A DNA stretch of 64,000 bases from Streptomyces djakartensis (GTDB taxonomy: Bacteria; Actinomycetota; Actinomycetes; Streptomycetales; Streptomycetaceae): positions 1 through 64,000 of the forward strand of contig NZ_BMWE01000021.1 of the NCBI RefSeq assembly GCF_014651075.1, in the 5' to 3' direction. The notes under the pieces are model-generated. The model was given only the letters and a program-made list of their open reading frames with translations. It was not told the origin of the DNA and made no database searches. Positions 7,224 to 16,071 of the stretch are shown piece after piece. Position 1 is the stretch's first letter. Each line of letters opens with the position of its first letter. The translations under genes and the position numbers were made by a program.

Positions 7224-8300
7224 TCAGTCCTTCCGAAGGAGGGCGGCGGCATTGCCGCCTCGTACGGCATGGAAGTCCGGGTCGGACAGCCCCGCCGCGC
7301 GCAGTGCGCCGACGGGGTCCTCGGTGCCCATGTCGAAGGGGAAATCGGAGCCGAGCAGTACACGGTCCGCACCGACCGCGCCGATCAGTGCCCGCAGTAC
7401 CTGCGGATCGTGGACCAGGGAGTCGAAGTACAGGCGCTTGAGGTAGCTGCTGGGCAGGTGGGCGCAGCCCGCGCCCGCGTCGGAGCGGGCCGACCAGGCG
7501 TGGTCGGAGCGGCCGATGTGGGTGGGCAGATAGCCGCCCCCGTGCGCGGCGACGACCTTCAGCTCCGGGTGCCGGTCCAGCACGCCGGAGAAGATCAGGT
7601 GCGAGAGCGCGACGGCGTTCTCGGTGGGCTGGCCGACGGTGTTGGACAGGTACCACTGGTCGAGGCGCTCGTCGAGCGTGCAGCCGAAGGGGTGCAGGAA
7701 GAGGATCGCGCCCGTCTCCTCGGCCCGGGTCCAGAAGGGTTCGTACGCCGGATCCGACAGCTCCCGGCCCGGCGCGTGCGAGGAGATCTCGACACCCAAC
7801 AGGCCCATACCCATGGCGAGTTCGAGCGCGCGCACCGCCGATTCCGGGTGCTGCAGGGGGACGAGGCCCAGACCGTGCAGCCGACCGGGCGCCTGGGCGC
7901 AGTGGGCGGCCGTCGCCTCGCCCGCGAGCCGGTACACCTTCTCCGCCGTCTCCTCGTCCGCCCAGTAGTGGTAATGCGAGGGGGACGGGCTGACCAGCTG
8001 GACGTCCACGCCCTGCGCGTCCATCGCGGCCAGTCGTACGGCGACGTCCGTCAGCCCCGGGATGCGCTCGGCGACCATGGGGCCGCTGACGGCCAGGGCC
8101 GCGGGCCCGTTGCGGCGGGCGTCGAGGGCCTTGGCCTCCGCCAGGCCCGGCAGGCCGGCCACCAGGGCCTCGACCTCGCGGATCAGGACGTGCGCGTGTA
8201 CGTCGACGGTCGGGGAAGTGCGCGCGTCGGCGCTCGGCGAGGGGCGGTGGTCGGGCTGGGGGCGGCTCCCGGCGGTAGCCGGGGGCGGGTGGGCCGTCAC
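7224..8300 (-). CDS. Amidohydrolase family protein (ACMSD / 2-amino-3-carboxymuconate-semialdehyde-decarboxylase-like)
   Basis: A 358-aa TIM-barrel metal enzyme of the amidohydrolase_2 family, whose members decarboxylate or hydrate aromatic ring-cleavage products. VDVHAHV near residue 32 gives the HxH metal ligands. SPSHYHYW, LHPFGCTLDERL (metal His), VVAAHGGGYLP and LLGSDFPFDMG (catalytic Asp) follow in the usual order. The GTG start at 8300 overlaps the stop of the upstream monooxygenase remnant (GTGA); the first 30 residues are disordered, so a later start is possible. It appears intact although its neighbours are decayed. Its exact substrate cannot be read from the sequence. Confidence 0.8.
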   Translation of the reverse strand: MTAHPPPATAGSRPQPDHRPSPSADARTSPTVDVHAHVLIREVEALVAGLPGLAEAKALDARRNGPAALAVSGPMVAERIPGLTDVAVRLAAMDAQGVDVQLVSPSPSHYHYWADEETAEKVYRLAGEATAAHCAQAPGRLHGLGLVPLQHPESAVRALELAMGMGLLGVEISSHAPGRELSDPAYEPFWTRAEETGAILFLHPFGCTLDERLDQWYLSNTVGQPTENAVALSHLIFSGVLDRHPELKVVAAHGGGYLPTHIGRSDHAWSARSDAGAGCAHLPSSYLKRLYFDSLVHDPQVLRALIGAVGADRVLLGSDFPFDMGTEDPVGALRAAGLSDPDFHAVRGGNAAALLRKD

Positions 8301-8780
8301 GGCAGCTCCTTGAGCACCGGCATGGTGGCGTCCAGCAGCCCCGGCACGTCACCGGGCACGCCGTCGAGCTGCCACTGCCCGATCTGCACGGACGCTTCGA
8401 CGACCATCCGGACCCGGTCGATCCGCCGCTCGTAGTAGCGCGTGAGCAGTTCCTCGTCCCACGCGGATCCGCTGGTCAGCAGCTGGGACAGCACCCAGGC
8501 GTCCTCCAGGGCCATCGCCGCGCCCTGGGCCATCGTGGGCGGGCAGCAGTGTGCGGCGTCGCCGACCAGGACGACCCGGCCCCGGTGCCAGGACCCCTCG
8601 ACCAGCATCCGGTCGAACCAGGTGTAGTTCACCTGCGCCGGGTCGGTGAGCGAGTCGCGGATCTCGTCCCAGGCACCGCCGTAGCCCTCGGCGAGGCGGC
8701 GCATCTCCTGCGCGTAGGACTCCGGCGGGATCGTGGCGCGGTCGCGGCCGGCCTCCACCAGATAGGCGTAGATCGTGCCA
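8297..8780 (-). pseudogene. FAD-dependent aromatic monooxygenase, 3' half only
   Basis: About 160 codons remain: TIYAYLVEAGRDRATIPPES, then RGRVVLVGDAAHCCPPTMAQ (the GDAAH FAD-ribityl motif of class A flavin monooxygenases), GAAMALEDAWVLSQLL and a normal C-terminus ending at TGA 8297. The N-terminal GxGxxG and DG motifs are absent. At about 8780 the sequence changes abruptly into an oppositely oriented MFS gene that also lacks its 5' half. The open frame running further upstream is only antisense to that transporter. Confidence 0.75.
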
Positions 8781-9538
8781 TGGCCGCCTTCCTGCCGCGG
8801 CCGCGACCAGCCGACCGAACGGACGAGCCCTCCCCCGCCGCCGCGGAACCGATGGCCGAGCGGCCCTTCCCCTGGCGTCCGCTGGCCGGCCCCTGCGCGC
8901 TGACCCTCTTCGGCGCCATCCTCTTCTACACCGTCCAGGTGGAGATGGCATTCCTCCTGAACGACATGGGCGTGAGCAACCCCGGCGTGATCGGACTGGC
9001 CACAGCCGGCTCCAGTGCAGCGGTCGTGATCGGCGCCGTCGTCTTCGCCAAGGCCGGCCGCAGCCCAGAAGCCTGGCTGCCCACCGCCTTCGGCCTGTCC
9101 GCCCTCGGCTTCGCGGTGATCTGGCTCGCCCCCAACCCCGTCGTACTGATCGCCGGCGCGGTGATCAACTGCCTCGGCAGCGGCATCATGCTGCCGAGCC
9201 TGCTCACCCTCGCCATGTCCAAGCTCCACTTCGCCGACCGCGGCCGCGGCACCGGCCTGTGGACGGGCTTCTTCTTCCTCGGCCAGTTCATCTGCCCGCT
9301 CGTGGTCCTCGCGCTCACCTCCGCCGTCGGCACCCTGGCGAACGCCCTGGGCGCACTCGCCCTCGCCGGGGCTGTCGCCACCGCCGCACTCGGCCTCGCC
9401 GCCCGGCGCCGCCGGACGGGAGCCACCCCGGAACCGGATCCAGCAGACGGCGGGCTGACCCGCACCGGCGCCGATCCCTACCAACCCTTTTCGAACATGC
9501 GCGCGACCTCGGCGATCCGCACCTCGTCGCGGTGGTAG
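8781..9538 (+). pseudogene. MFS transporter, C-terminal half only
   Basis: From FLPRPRPADRTDE (a central cytoplasmic loop) the plus strand encodes about six membrane helices, for example LAGPCALTLFGAILFYTVQV, VIGLATAGSSAAVVIGAVVF, MLPSLLTLAMSKLHF and GLWTGFFFLGQFICPLVVL, and ends at TAG 9536-9538. This is the second bundle of a 12-helix major-facilitator permease; the first six helices and any start codon are missing. It joins head to head with a monooxygenase that also lost its 5' end, so one deletion could have removed the shared promoter and both N-terminal halves. Confidence 0.75.
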
Positions 9539-9768
9539 CGCACTGGGCCGTCCGACCGGCTGGTGCGGAGCATGCCGGTGGCCTCCAGCAGCCGGAGGTG
9601 GATGACGGCGACCGGGCGGGGCATCGAGAACCTCTCTGCGACGGCGTCCGCGGTGACGCCGCGGTCGGCGGGTCCGGGCTCCTTCATCCAGGCCAGGATG
9701 CGCAGCCGCGTCTCGTCGGTGGGAGTCCTCAGCATGTCGCACCCCTGCCTCGCGGCTGACGTCCTCAT
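9478..9768 (-). CDS. Small winged-helix regulator (ArsR-like)
   Basis: A 96-aa protein made of a single winged-helix domain: TDETRLRILAWMKEPGPADR, GVTADAVAERFSMPRPVAVI (recognition helix), HLRLLEATGMLRTSR and the wing PVRYHRDEVRIAEV. It lacks Cys pairs for metal binding, so an organic ligand or promoter-only role is more likely. ATG 9768 has GGGAAG upstream; ATG 9735 would give 85 aa. Its 3' end overlaps the end of the convergent MFS remnant by about 60 bp. It may have regulated the decayed cluster. Confidence 0.7.
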   Translation of the reverse strand: MRTSAARQGCDMLRTPTDETRLRILAWMKEPGPADRGVTADAVAERFSMPRPVAVIHLRLLEATGMLRTSRSDGPVRYHRDEVRIAEVARMFEKGW

Positions 9769-9894
9769 GGCCGCGTCTTCCCACTGTCTCGCAGTCGGCA
9801 GCGCCGCGTCCGGCACTCCGCGTCCTTGACCGATACCCAACCGCCGCGCGCCGGTGAGGAGTTCGGCCTGTTCGGTGTTCCGCGCGCGGGAACG

Positions 9895-9934
9895 GGGCGG
9901 GGCCCGGCCGCAGGGGTGCGACCGGGCCCCGCCC
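9895..9934. terminator. Strong hairpin after the GH53 gene
   Basis: GGGCGGGGCCCGG (9895-9907) and CCGGGCCCCGCCC (9922-9934) form a perfect 13-bp stem with a 14-nt loop, 10 bp beyond the GH53 stop. It is the likely transcription terminator of the galactanase gene. The remaining gap up to the ArsR-like gene (9769-9894) shows nothing else. Confidence 0.75.
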
Positions 9935-9944
9935 TCCCGCCGGG

Positions 9945-11495
9945 TCAGCGGTGGCGGAACCAGGACGTCGACGGCAGCGCCCGGTCGTCGTAGCCGAACA
10001 GTGCCTGGTTCTCCCAGGCGTTGCCGGAGGCGGCGTCCGTCGGGTCCCAGCCGTTGCCGCCGACGGCGGTCCAGGTCGCCTCCCAGTAGAAGACGCCGAG
10101 GCCGCGGCCGCCCGGTACGGCCTCCACGATGCTCGCCACGTCGTTCATCCAGCGGGTCTGGCCGGCCACGCTCGCCGGATAGCCGGAAACCAGTTCGCCG
10201 CCGGTGTCGATGATGTTCTCGTGGGAGTCCTCGCTGTCCAGGCGGAACGGGTAGGCGGTCTCGGCGACGAAGACCGGCTTGCCGTAGCGGGAGGCAGCGT
10301 CGTCGAGGGTGGTCTGGAAGTCGGCCAGGGTGCCGTGCCAGTACCCGTAGTAGGACAGGCCGATGGCGTCGAACCGCACGCCGGCGGCTCGGGCGTTGTC
10401 GAACCACCAGCGGGTGCCCTCCAGGTCACCGCCCTTGGCGAGGTGCAGGGCGACGGTGGTGGACGAGTCGACCGCCTTGACCGCGTCGTAGCCGGAGCCC
10501 AGCAGGCCGGCCAGCTGGGGCCAGTTGGAGGTGGATCCCTCGTTCCACAGCATGCCGCCGTTGATCTCGTTGCCGATCTGGACCATGTCGGCGGTGGTGC
10601 CCTGCGCCTTCAGGGAGTTCAGCACGTCGTACGTATGGTTGTACACGTCCGTCCTGAGCTGACCGTAGGAGTGCCCGGACCAGGCGGCGGGCTTGTCCTG
10701 ACGGCCGGGGTCTGCCCAGAAGTCCGAGTAGTGGAAGTCGACCAGCAGCTTCATGCCCTGCGCCTTGACCCGCTTGGCCATGGCCAGGACGCGGGCCTTG
10801 TCGTTGTAGCCGTCGGCCGGGTTCACCCAGACCTTGAGGCGCGCGTAGTTCATGCCGGACGACTTGAGAATCGCCAGGGCGTCACCGGCCGTGCCGGAGC
10901 TGTCGCGGTAGACGCCGCCCTTGGCTTCGCTCTTGGGCAGCGACGAGACGTCGGCACCCTTGATCGACGTGCCGGACGTGCCCGGCGTGAACGTCAGGTC
11001 GTCGACATTGATCCAGTTGCCGGCGCCTGCGTCACTGTTGATGCTGATGGTGCACTGGTTACCGGTCACACGGACCGGCACGACGATCCGGATCCACCCG
11101 CTCGCCGACACCGGAAGGTCGGTGCGCTGTTCGGCGCCGCCGCAGTTCCTCAGCGCTATGTAGGCGGACTTCTGCCCGCCGCCCGAGCGCACCCAGGCGG
11201 TGAGCCGGTAACCGCCGTTGGCGAGTCCGGACAGGTACTGGTAGGTCTCCACCTTGTAGGCGGTGGAGGCCCAGTGGCTCAGGCGGTAGCCGCCCGTGTG
11301 GCCGCCGGACTCGGTGAACGAGGCGCCGGTGTCGCCGTACTCGGACCAGCCGCCGGGGGTGGCCGCTCCCGAGCCGCCGGCCTCGAAGCCTCCGTTCGTG
11401 AGGGTGCTCGCGGCCTGGGCGGGCAGTGCGGTGAGGGCGAGCCCCGCCGCGAGCGGGAGCAGCAGGGCTCTGAGTGTGCGTCTGGGATGGAGCAT
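9945..11495 (-). CDS. Secreted arabinogalactan endo-beta-1,4-galactanase, GH53, with N-terminal carbohydrate-binding domain
   Basis: A 516-aa secreted enzyme that cuts beta-1,4-galactan side chains of pectin. A signal peptide (residues 1-28, ending ALPAQA) is followed by a jelly-roll binding-type domain (about 30-170, STLTNGGFEAGGSG to INVDDLTF). The GH53 barrel (about 180-516) begins IKGADVSSLPKSEAKGG. Catalytic residues are the acid/base Glu in QIGNEINGGMLW and the nucleophile Glu in PVFVAETAYPF. FYWEATW and NGWDPTDAASGNAWENQALF near the end are typical of the family. It is downstream of the GH42 beta-galactosidase and divergent from a sugar importer, fitting a galactan-utilisation locus. 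Confidence 0.9.
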   Translation of the reverse strand: MLHPRRTLRALLLPLAAGLALTALPAQAASTLTNGGFEAGGSGAATPGGWSEYGDTGASFTESGGHTGGYRLSHWASTAYKVETYQYLSGLANGGYRLTAWVRSGGGQKSAYIALRNCGGAEQRTDLPVSASGWIRIVVPVRVTGNQCTISINSDAGAGNWINVDDLTFTPGTSGTSIKGADVSSLPKSEAKGGVYRDSSGTAGDALAILKSSGMNYARLKVWVNPADGYNDKARVLAMAKRVKAQGMKLLVDFHYSDFWADPGRQDKPAAWSGHSYGQLRTDVYNHTYDVLNSLKAQGTTADMVQIGNEINGGMLWNEGSTSNWPQLAGLLGSGYDAVKAVDSSTTVALHLAKGGDLEGTRWWFDNARAAGVRFDAIGLSYYGYWHGTLADFQTTLDDAASRYGKPVFVAETAYPFRLDSEDSHENIIDTGGELVSGYPASVAGQTRWMNDVASIVEAVPGGRGLGVFYWEATWTAVGGNGWDPTDAASGNAWENQALFGYDDRALPSTSWFRHR

Positions 11496-11560
11496 CGCCG
11501 TCCGTCGTCCCTTCGACGTGGGGTGTGGGAGTGCCCCTCGCCGGGAGGAGGGTGAGGGGC

Positions 11561-11598
11561 CCCTCCGCCCGCGGCTCGTGGCTCACGCGGGCGGAGGG
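11561..11598. terminator. Hairpin between the GH42 and GH53 genes
   Basis: CCCTCCGCCCGCG (11561-11573) pairs perfectly with CGCGGGCGGAGGG (11586-11598) over 13 bp. It lies just after the GH42 stop (11623) on the minus strand and would end or attenuate that transcript before the galactanase gene, which then needs its own promoter in 11496-11560. Confidence 0.7.
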
Positions 11599-11622
11599 AG
11601 TCGGTTCGGCCGTCCGGTCGGT

Positions 11623-13644
11623 TCAGCCGTCGAGCCGCACGACCCGGACGGCTCCGGCCGGGACGGCCAGCCTGCCCGCGGCCCGTTCACCGGTCAGCAG
11701 CTCGGTGCCGGGGGTCTCCAGCGCCACCTTGGTGTCCGAGCCGGTGTGGTTGACGGCGAACAGGTACGTGCCCGACTCACCGGTGCGGCGCACCACTTCG
11801 ACGTCCCGGGGCAGATCGGCGCGCGGGGCGAGCCGCGCGTCCTCGATCGCCTGGGCGAGGAGGGCGTCCAGGCCGTCGGCGCCGAACCGGGTGGACAGGT
11901 ACCAGGCGGTGCCCTCGCCCAGGCGGTGCCGGGTGACGGCGGGCCGGCCGGCGGTCAGGCCGTCGGCGTACGTCAGGACGGTCTCGGCGCCGCGCGGCAC
12001 CACGAACTCCGTCCACACGTCGGCGTCCAGTTCGCTTTGGTCGGGACCGGTGACGCGCACCCGTTCACCGGGCAGCAGGGGAGAGAACTCCTCGACGGTG
12101 AGGCCGAGCACGTCCCGCAGCGGGCCGGGGTAGGCGCCCTCGTGGACGGCGTCGTGCTGGTCGACGATGCCGGAGAAGTACGAGACGACCAGCGTGCCGC
12201 CGCGCTCCACGTACGCCCGCAGGTTGTTCCCGGCCGCCCTCGTCATCAGGTAGAGGGCCGGTACGACGACAAGGGGATAACTCGACAAGTCGGCTTCCGG
12301 GTGGGCGAAGTCGACGGTGAGGTGCCGGTCGTAGAGGGCCTCGTAGAAGGCGTCGGCGCGCTCGCGGGCGTCGTGGTCCTCGCTGGGACGCCAGTCCAGG
12401 TTCTGCGCCCACCAGGAGTGCCAGTCCCACAGCACGGCCACGTCGGCCTCGGTACGGGTGCCGCGCACGTCGCTCAGCGCCCCCAGTCCGGCCCCGAGTT
12501 CGACGACCTCGCGCCATACGCGGGTGTCGCGGCCGCCGTGCGGGACCATCGCCGAGTGGAACTTCTCGGCGCCGCGCCGGGACTGGCGCCACTGGAAGAA
12601 CAGGGCACCCTCGGAACCGCGCGCCACGTGCGCGAGGGAGTTGCGGGCCATCTGGCCGGGCGCCTTGGCGGGGTTGCGGGGCTGCCAGTTGACGCCCGAG
12701 GTGGAGTGTTCGAGCAGCAGCCAGGGGGCGCCGCCCGCCACGGAGCGGGTGAGGTCCGCGGCCATCGCGAGGTTGACGTGGGTGCGGCGGCCGTCGGTGA
12801 TCAGGTAGTGGTCGTTGGTGACGATGTCGACCTCGCGTCCCCAGGCCCAGTAGTCGACGGAGTCGCACTGGCTCAGGGCCGTCATGAAGTTGGTGGTGAC
12901 CGGGACGCCCGGCGAGAGGCGGTGCAGGATGTCCCGTTCCCTGCGGAAGTTCTCGCGCATGGTGGCGTCGGCGAACCGCTTGTAGTCCAGCGCCTGGCTC
13001 GGGTTGACGGCCGTCGGGGTGAGCCGGGGCGGGTTGATCTGCTCGAAGTCGGTGTAGCGCTGGCCCCAGAAGGCCGTGCCCCAGGCGTCGTTGAGGGCGT
13101 CGACCGTGCCGTAGGCCGTCGCCAGCCAGCGGCGGAAGTGCGCGGCGCAGGAGTCGCAGTAGCAGGCCGAGACGGGGACGCCGTACTCGTTGTGCACGTG
13201 CCACATCGCCAGGGCCGGGTGGTCGCCGTAGCGCTCGGCGAGCTTGGTGGTGATGGTGGCGGCGGCCGTGCGGTAGTCGGCGTTGCTGTGGCAGATGGCG
13301 GCGCGGGAGCCGAACTCGTGGCGCGCGCCCTCGGCCGTCACGGGCAGGGCCTCGGGGTGCGCGCGGTAGAACCACACCGGCGGGCAGACCGTGGGCGTGG
13401 CGAGGTCGACGCGGACGCCGTGCTCGTGCAGCAGGTCCAGGATCCGGTCGAGCCAGCCGAAGTCGTAGTTCCCGGGCGAGGGTTCCAGCAGCGCCCAGGA
13501 GAAGATCCCGACGCTCACCATGGTGACGCCGGCCTCCCGCATCAGCCGGACGTCCTCCCGCCAGACGCCTTCCGGCCACTGCTCGGGGTTGTAGTCCCCG
13601 CCGAAGGCGAGCCCGGTGAGGCCCTTGGGGGTGGTCTCCGGCAT
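11623..13644 (-). CDS. Beta-galactosidase, GH42
   Basis: A 673-aa enzyme that removes terminal beta-galactose from galacto-oligosaccharides. The N-terminus GLAFGGDYNPEQWPEGVW is the GH42 signature. The acid/base Glu is in WHVHNEYGVPVSACYCDSC, which also carries part of the family's Cys zinc cluster, and the nucleophile Glu is in WLLLEHSTSGVNWQPRN. A trimerisation domain and C-terminal beta domain follow (LVVVPALYLMTRAAG; VVRRTGESGTYLFAVNHTG). There is no signal peptide, so it acts on imported oligosaccharides. ATG 13644 is the first start before the family N-terminus. It is divergent from the ABC importer operon at 13829. Confidence 0.93.
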   Translation of the reverse strand: MPETTPKGLTGLAFGGDYNPEQWPEGVWREDVRLMREAGVTMVSVGIFSWALLEPSPGNYDFGWLDRILDLLHEHGVRVDLATPTVCPPVWFYRAHPEALPVTAEGARHEFGSRAAICHSNADYRTAAATITTKLAERYGDHPALAMWHVHNEYGVPVSACYCDSCAAHFRRWLATAYGTVDALNDAWGTAFWGQRYTDFEQINPPRLTPTAVNPSQALDYKRFADATMRENFRRERDILHRLSPGVPVTTNFMTALSQCDSVDYWAWGREVDIVTNDHYLITDGRRTHVNLAMAADLTRSVAGGAPWLLLEHSTSGVNWQPRNPAKAPGQMARNSLAHVARGSEGALFFQWRQSRRGAEKFHSAMVPHGGRDTRVWREVVELGAGLGALSDVRGTRTEADVAVLWDWHSWWAQNLDWRPSEDHDARERADAFYEALYDRHLTVDFAHPEADLSSYPLVVVPALYLMTRAAGNNLRAYVERGGTLVVSYFSGIVDQHDAVHEGAYPGPLRDVLGLTVEEFSPLLPGERVRVTGPDQSELDADVWTEFVVPRGAETVLTYADGLTAGRPAVTRHRLGEGTAWYLSTRFGADGLDALLAQAIEDARLAPRADLPRDVEVVRRTGESGTYLFAVNHTGSDTKVALETPGTELLTGERAAGRLAVPAGAVRVVRLDG

Positions 13645-13732
13645 GGATGCTCTCCCGGTCGGTCGATCAATTGGGAACGTGCACACACAGCGATGCACCG
13701 CGCAGGCCAACATAACCGCACAGCAACAATCA

Positions 13733-13774
13733 TTGACAAGTGTCCGTGCTGTTTCTCTACTGTGAACGCTCACA
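13733..13774 (+). promoter_or_regulatory. Promoter of the galacto-oligosaccharide importer with LacI operator
   Basis: TTGACA (13733-13738), a 17-nt spacer and TCTACT (13756-13761) form the promoter. Directly on it lies TGTGA-ACGC-TCACA (13761-13774), a perfect inverted repeat of the LacI/GalR-family type. Repressor bound here would cover the -10 box and start site. The LacI gene is the last gene of the operon driven by this promoter, so negative autoregulation released by a galactoside is expected. Confidence 0.75.
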
Positions 13775-13828
13775 GAAGCATGGCAGGTCCTCGCAGCAGG
13801 CGAGGACCCCAGGTCAGGGGAGAGATCC

Positions 13829-15148
13829 ATGCCGTACACGAAGCGCCGCCGCCTCGTGAGATCCGCCGTAGCCCTGGTGCTCGGCACCACCGCCCTCGCC
13901 GCCTGCGGCACGGAGTCCGGGGACAGCGAGGGCGGCTCGGGCCCGGTCTCGCTGACGTACTGGACCTGGACGCCCGGCATGGACAAGGTCGTGGACCTGT
14001 GGAACAAGGGGCCGGGCAAGGAGGACCAGATCACGGTCACGGTGAAGAAGCAGGCCTCCGGCGACACGCTGATCACCAAGATCCTCACCGCGCACAAGGC
14101 CGGCAAGGCCCCCGACCTGGTGCAGGCGGAGTACCAGGCGCTGCCCACGCTGGTCAGCAACGACGCCCTCGCGGACATATCGGAGAACGTGGGCGACGCC
14201 GAGAGCAGCTTCGCCGACGGTGTCTGGCAGCAGACGACGCTCGGCACGGACGCCGTATACGCCGTCCCGCAGGACATCGGGCCGATGATGTTCTTCTACC
14301 GCGAGGACCTGTTCAAGCAGTACGGCCTGTCGGTCCCGACGACCTGGGACGAGTTCGCCGAGACCGCCCGGGAGCTCAAGAAGGCGGCCCCCGACAAGGA
14401 CCTCACCACCTTCTCCGCCAGCGACTCCGGGCTCTTCGCGGGCCTCGCCCAGCAGGCCGGCGCGAAGTGGTGGACGACCTCCGGCGACCAGTGGAAGGTC
14501 TCCATCGACGACCCGGCGACGCGGAAGGTCGCCAAGTTCTGGGGCGGCCTGGTCAAGGAGGGCGCCATCGACAACCAGCCCATGTACACCCCCTCCTGGA
14601 ACAAGGCGCTCAACACCGGCAAGCAGATCGCCTGGGTCAGCGCCGTGTGGGCACCGGGCACGCTCACCACCGCCGCTCCCGACACCAAGGGCAAGTGGGC
14701 CATGGCCCCGCTCCCCCAGTGGTCGGCCGCCGAGAACCGCACCGGCAGCTGGGGCGGCTCCTCCACCGCCGTCACCACGGACTCCGAGCACCAGCGGGCC
14801 GCCGCGAAGTTCGCCGCCTGGCTGAACACCGACAGCGAGGCCCTGAACGCGCTGGCCAAGGAGAGCGGCATCTACCCCGCCGCCAAGAACGCCCAGACCA
14901 GCGGCGCCTTCCTCAAGCCGCCGGCCTACTTCTCGAACCAGGCGGACTTCTACGCCAAGGCCGCCGACATCGCCGAGACCACCGCGCCCTCGGCCTGGGG
15001 CCCGAACGTGAACGTCGCCTACACCACCTTCAAGGACGCCTTCGGCGCCGCCGCCAAGAACAAGTCGGACTTCGGCGCCGCCCTGAGCGAGATGCAGGCC
15101 GACACCGTCGCCGACATGAAGAAGCAGGGCTTCGAGGTCGCTCGGTGA
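13829..15148 (+). CDS. ABC transporter sugar-binding lipoprotein (probably galacto-oligosaccharide)
   Basis: A 439-aa family-1 extracellular solute-binding protein. The signal peptide has a twin-basic start (KRRRLVRSA) and a lipobox LAAC with the lipidated Cys at residue 26, after which a Ser/Gly-rich linker precedes SLTYWTWTPGMDKVVD. Later conserved parts are APDLVQAEYQALPTLVS, DIGPMMFFYREDLFKQYGL and WGGSSTAVTTDSEHQRAAA. It is first in a five-part arrangement with two permeases and a LacI repressor and is divergent from the GH42 gene. The substrate is inferred from the galactan enzymes next door. No ATPase gene is present; Streptomyces commonly shares the MsiK ATPase. Confidence 0.9.
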   Translation: MPYTKRRRLVRSAVALVLGTTALAACGTESGDSEGGSGPVSLTYWTWTPGMDKVVDLWNKGPGKEDQITVTVKKQASGDTLITKILTAHKAGKAPDLVQAEYQALPTLVSNDALADISENVGDAESSFADGVWQQTTLGTDAVYAVPQDIGPMMFFYREDLFKQYGLSVPTTWDEFAETARELKKAAPDKDLTTFSASDSGLFAGLAQQAGAKWWTTSGDQWKVSIDDPATRKVAKFWGGLVKEGAIDNQPMYTPSWNKALNTGKQIAWVSAVWAPGTLTTAAPDTKGKWAMAPLPQWSAAENRTGSWGGSSTAVTTDSEHQRAAAKFAAWLNTDSEALNALAKESGIYPAAKNAQTSGAFLKPPAYFSNQADFYAKAADIAETTAPSAWGPNVNVAYTTFKDAFGAAAKNKSDFGAALSEMQADTVADMKKQGFEVAR

Positions 15149-16071
15149 AAAGCACGGCACGCCGGGAGTCGTACGGGGTCAAGAGGGCCCCGTACGCCTT
15201 CCTCCTTCCCGCGACGATCCTGTTCGCGCTGTTCTTCGCGCTGCCCATCGGCTACGCGGTCTGGCTCAGCTTCCACAAGGTGAAGGTGTCCGGGCTCGGA
15301 CTCGGCTCCGGCGCCCGCAGGGAAGTCTGGGCCGGTCCGGAGAACTACACCGACGCCCTGACCGACAGCGAGCTGGTGCACGGGGCCCTGCGGGTGCTGG
15401 GCTACGGCTGCATCGTGGTCCCCGTGATGCTGGGCCTCGCCCTGCTGTTCGCGCTGATGCTCGACACCGAGAAGGTACGGCTCGCTCCGCTCACCCGCCT
15501 CGCGATCTTCCTGCCGTACGCCGTCCCCGGGGTGATGGCGGCGCTGCTGTGGGGCTTTCTGTACCTGCCGGACGTCAGCCCCTTCTACTTCGTGCTCGAC
15601 AGGCTGGGACTGCCGCAGCCGGACCTGCTGGACGGCGGACCGCTGTACCTGGCGCTGTCGAACATCGCCGTGTGGGGCGGCACCGGCTTCAACATGATCG
15701 TCATCTACACCTCGCTCCAGGCGATCCCGGCCGAGGTGTACGAGGCGGCGAGGCTGGACGGCGCGAGCCCGCTGCAGATCGCCCTGCGGATCAAGATCCC
15801 GATGGTGGCGCCCTCGCTGGTACTGACCTTCTTCTTCTCGATCATCGCCACACTCCAGGTGTTCAACGAGCCGACCACCCTCAAGCCCCTCACCAACTCC
15901 GTGTCCACCACGTGGAGTCCGCTGATGAAGGTGCACCGTGACGCGTTCGGCGACGGCGACACCCACAGCGCCGCGGCACAGGCCGTGATCATCGCGATCG
16001 CCACCCTGCTGCTGTCCTTCGGCTTCCTGCGAGCCGCGAACCGACGTCAGAAGCAGGAGGCCGCCCGATGA
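15145..16071 (+). CDS. ABC transporter permease, MalF type
   Basis: A 308-aa inner-membrane subunit with six helices, for example APYAFLLPATILFALFFALP and LAPLTRLAIFLPYAVPGVM. The EAA loop that docks the ATPase is seen as YEAARLDGASPLQIALRIKI near residue 205. The GTG start overlaps the binding-protein stop (GTGA). It pairs with the next permease to form the channel for the oligosaccharide. Confidence 0.92.
   Translation: MKSTARRESYGVKRAPYAFLLPATILFALFFALPIGYAVWLSFHKVKVSGLGLGSGARREVWAGPENYTDALTDSELVHGALRVLGYGCIVVPVMLGLALLFALMLDTEKVRLAPLTRLAIFLPYAVPGVMAALLWGFLYLPDVSPFYFVLDRLGLPQPDLLDGGPLYLALSNIAVWGGTGFNMIVIYTSLQAIPAEVYEAARLDGASPLQIALRIKIPMVAPSLVLTFFFSIIATLQVFNEPTTLKPLTNSVSTTWSPLMKVHRDAFGDGDTHSAAAQAVIIAIATLLLSFGFLRAANRRQKQEAAR

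Noticed and set aside
8297..9784. A 495-aa monooxygenase
   Set aside because: Only the final 160 codons belong to the monooxygenase family; the rest is antisense to the MFS remnant.
11296..16071. A 1591-aa plus-strand reading frame
   Set aside because: Most of it is antisense to the GH42 gene or out of frame with the binding protein; only the last 308 codons, from GTG 15145, are a real permease.
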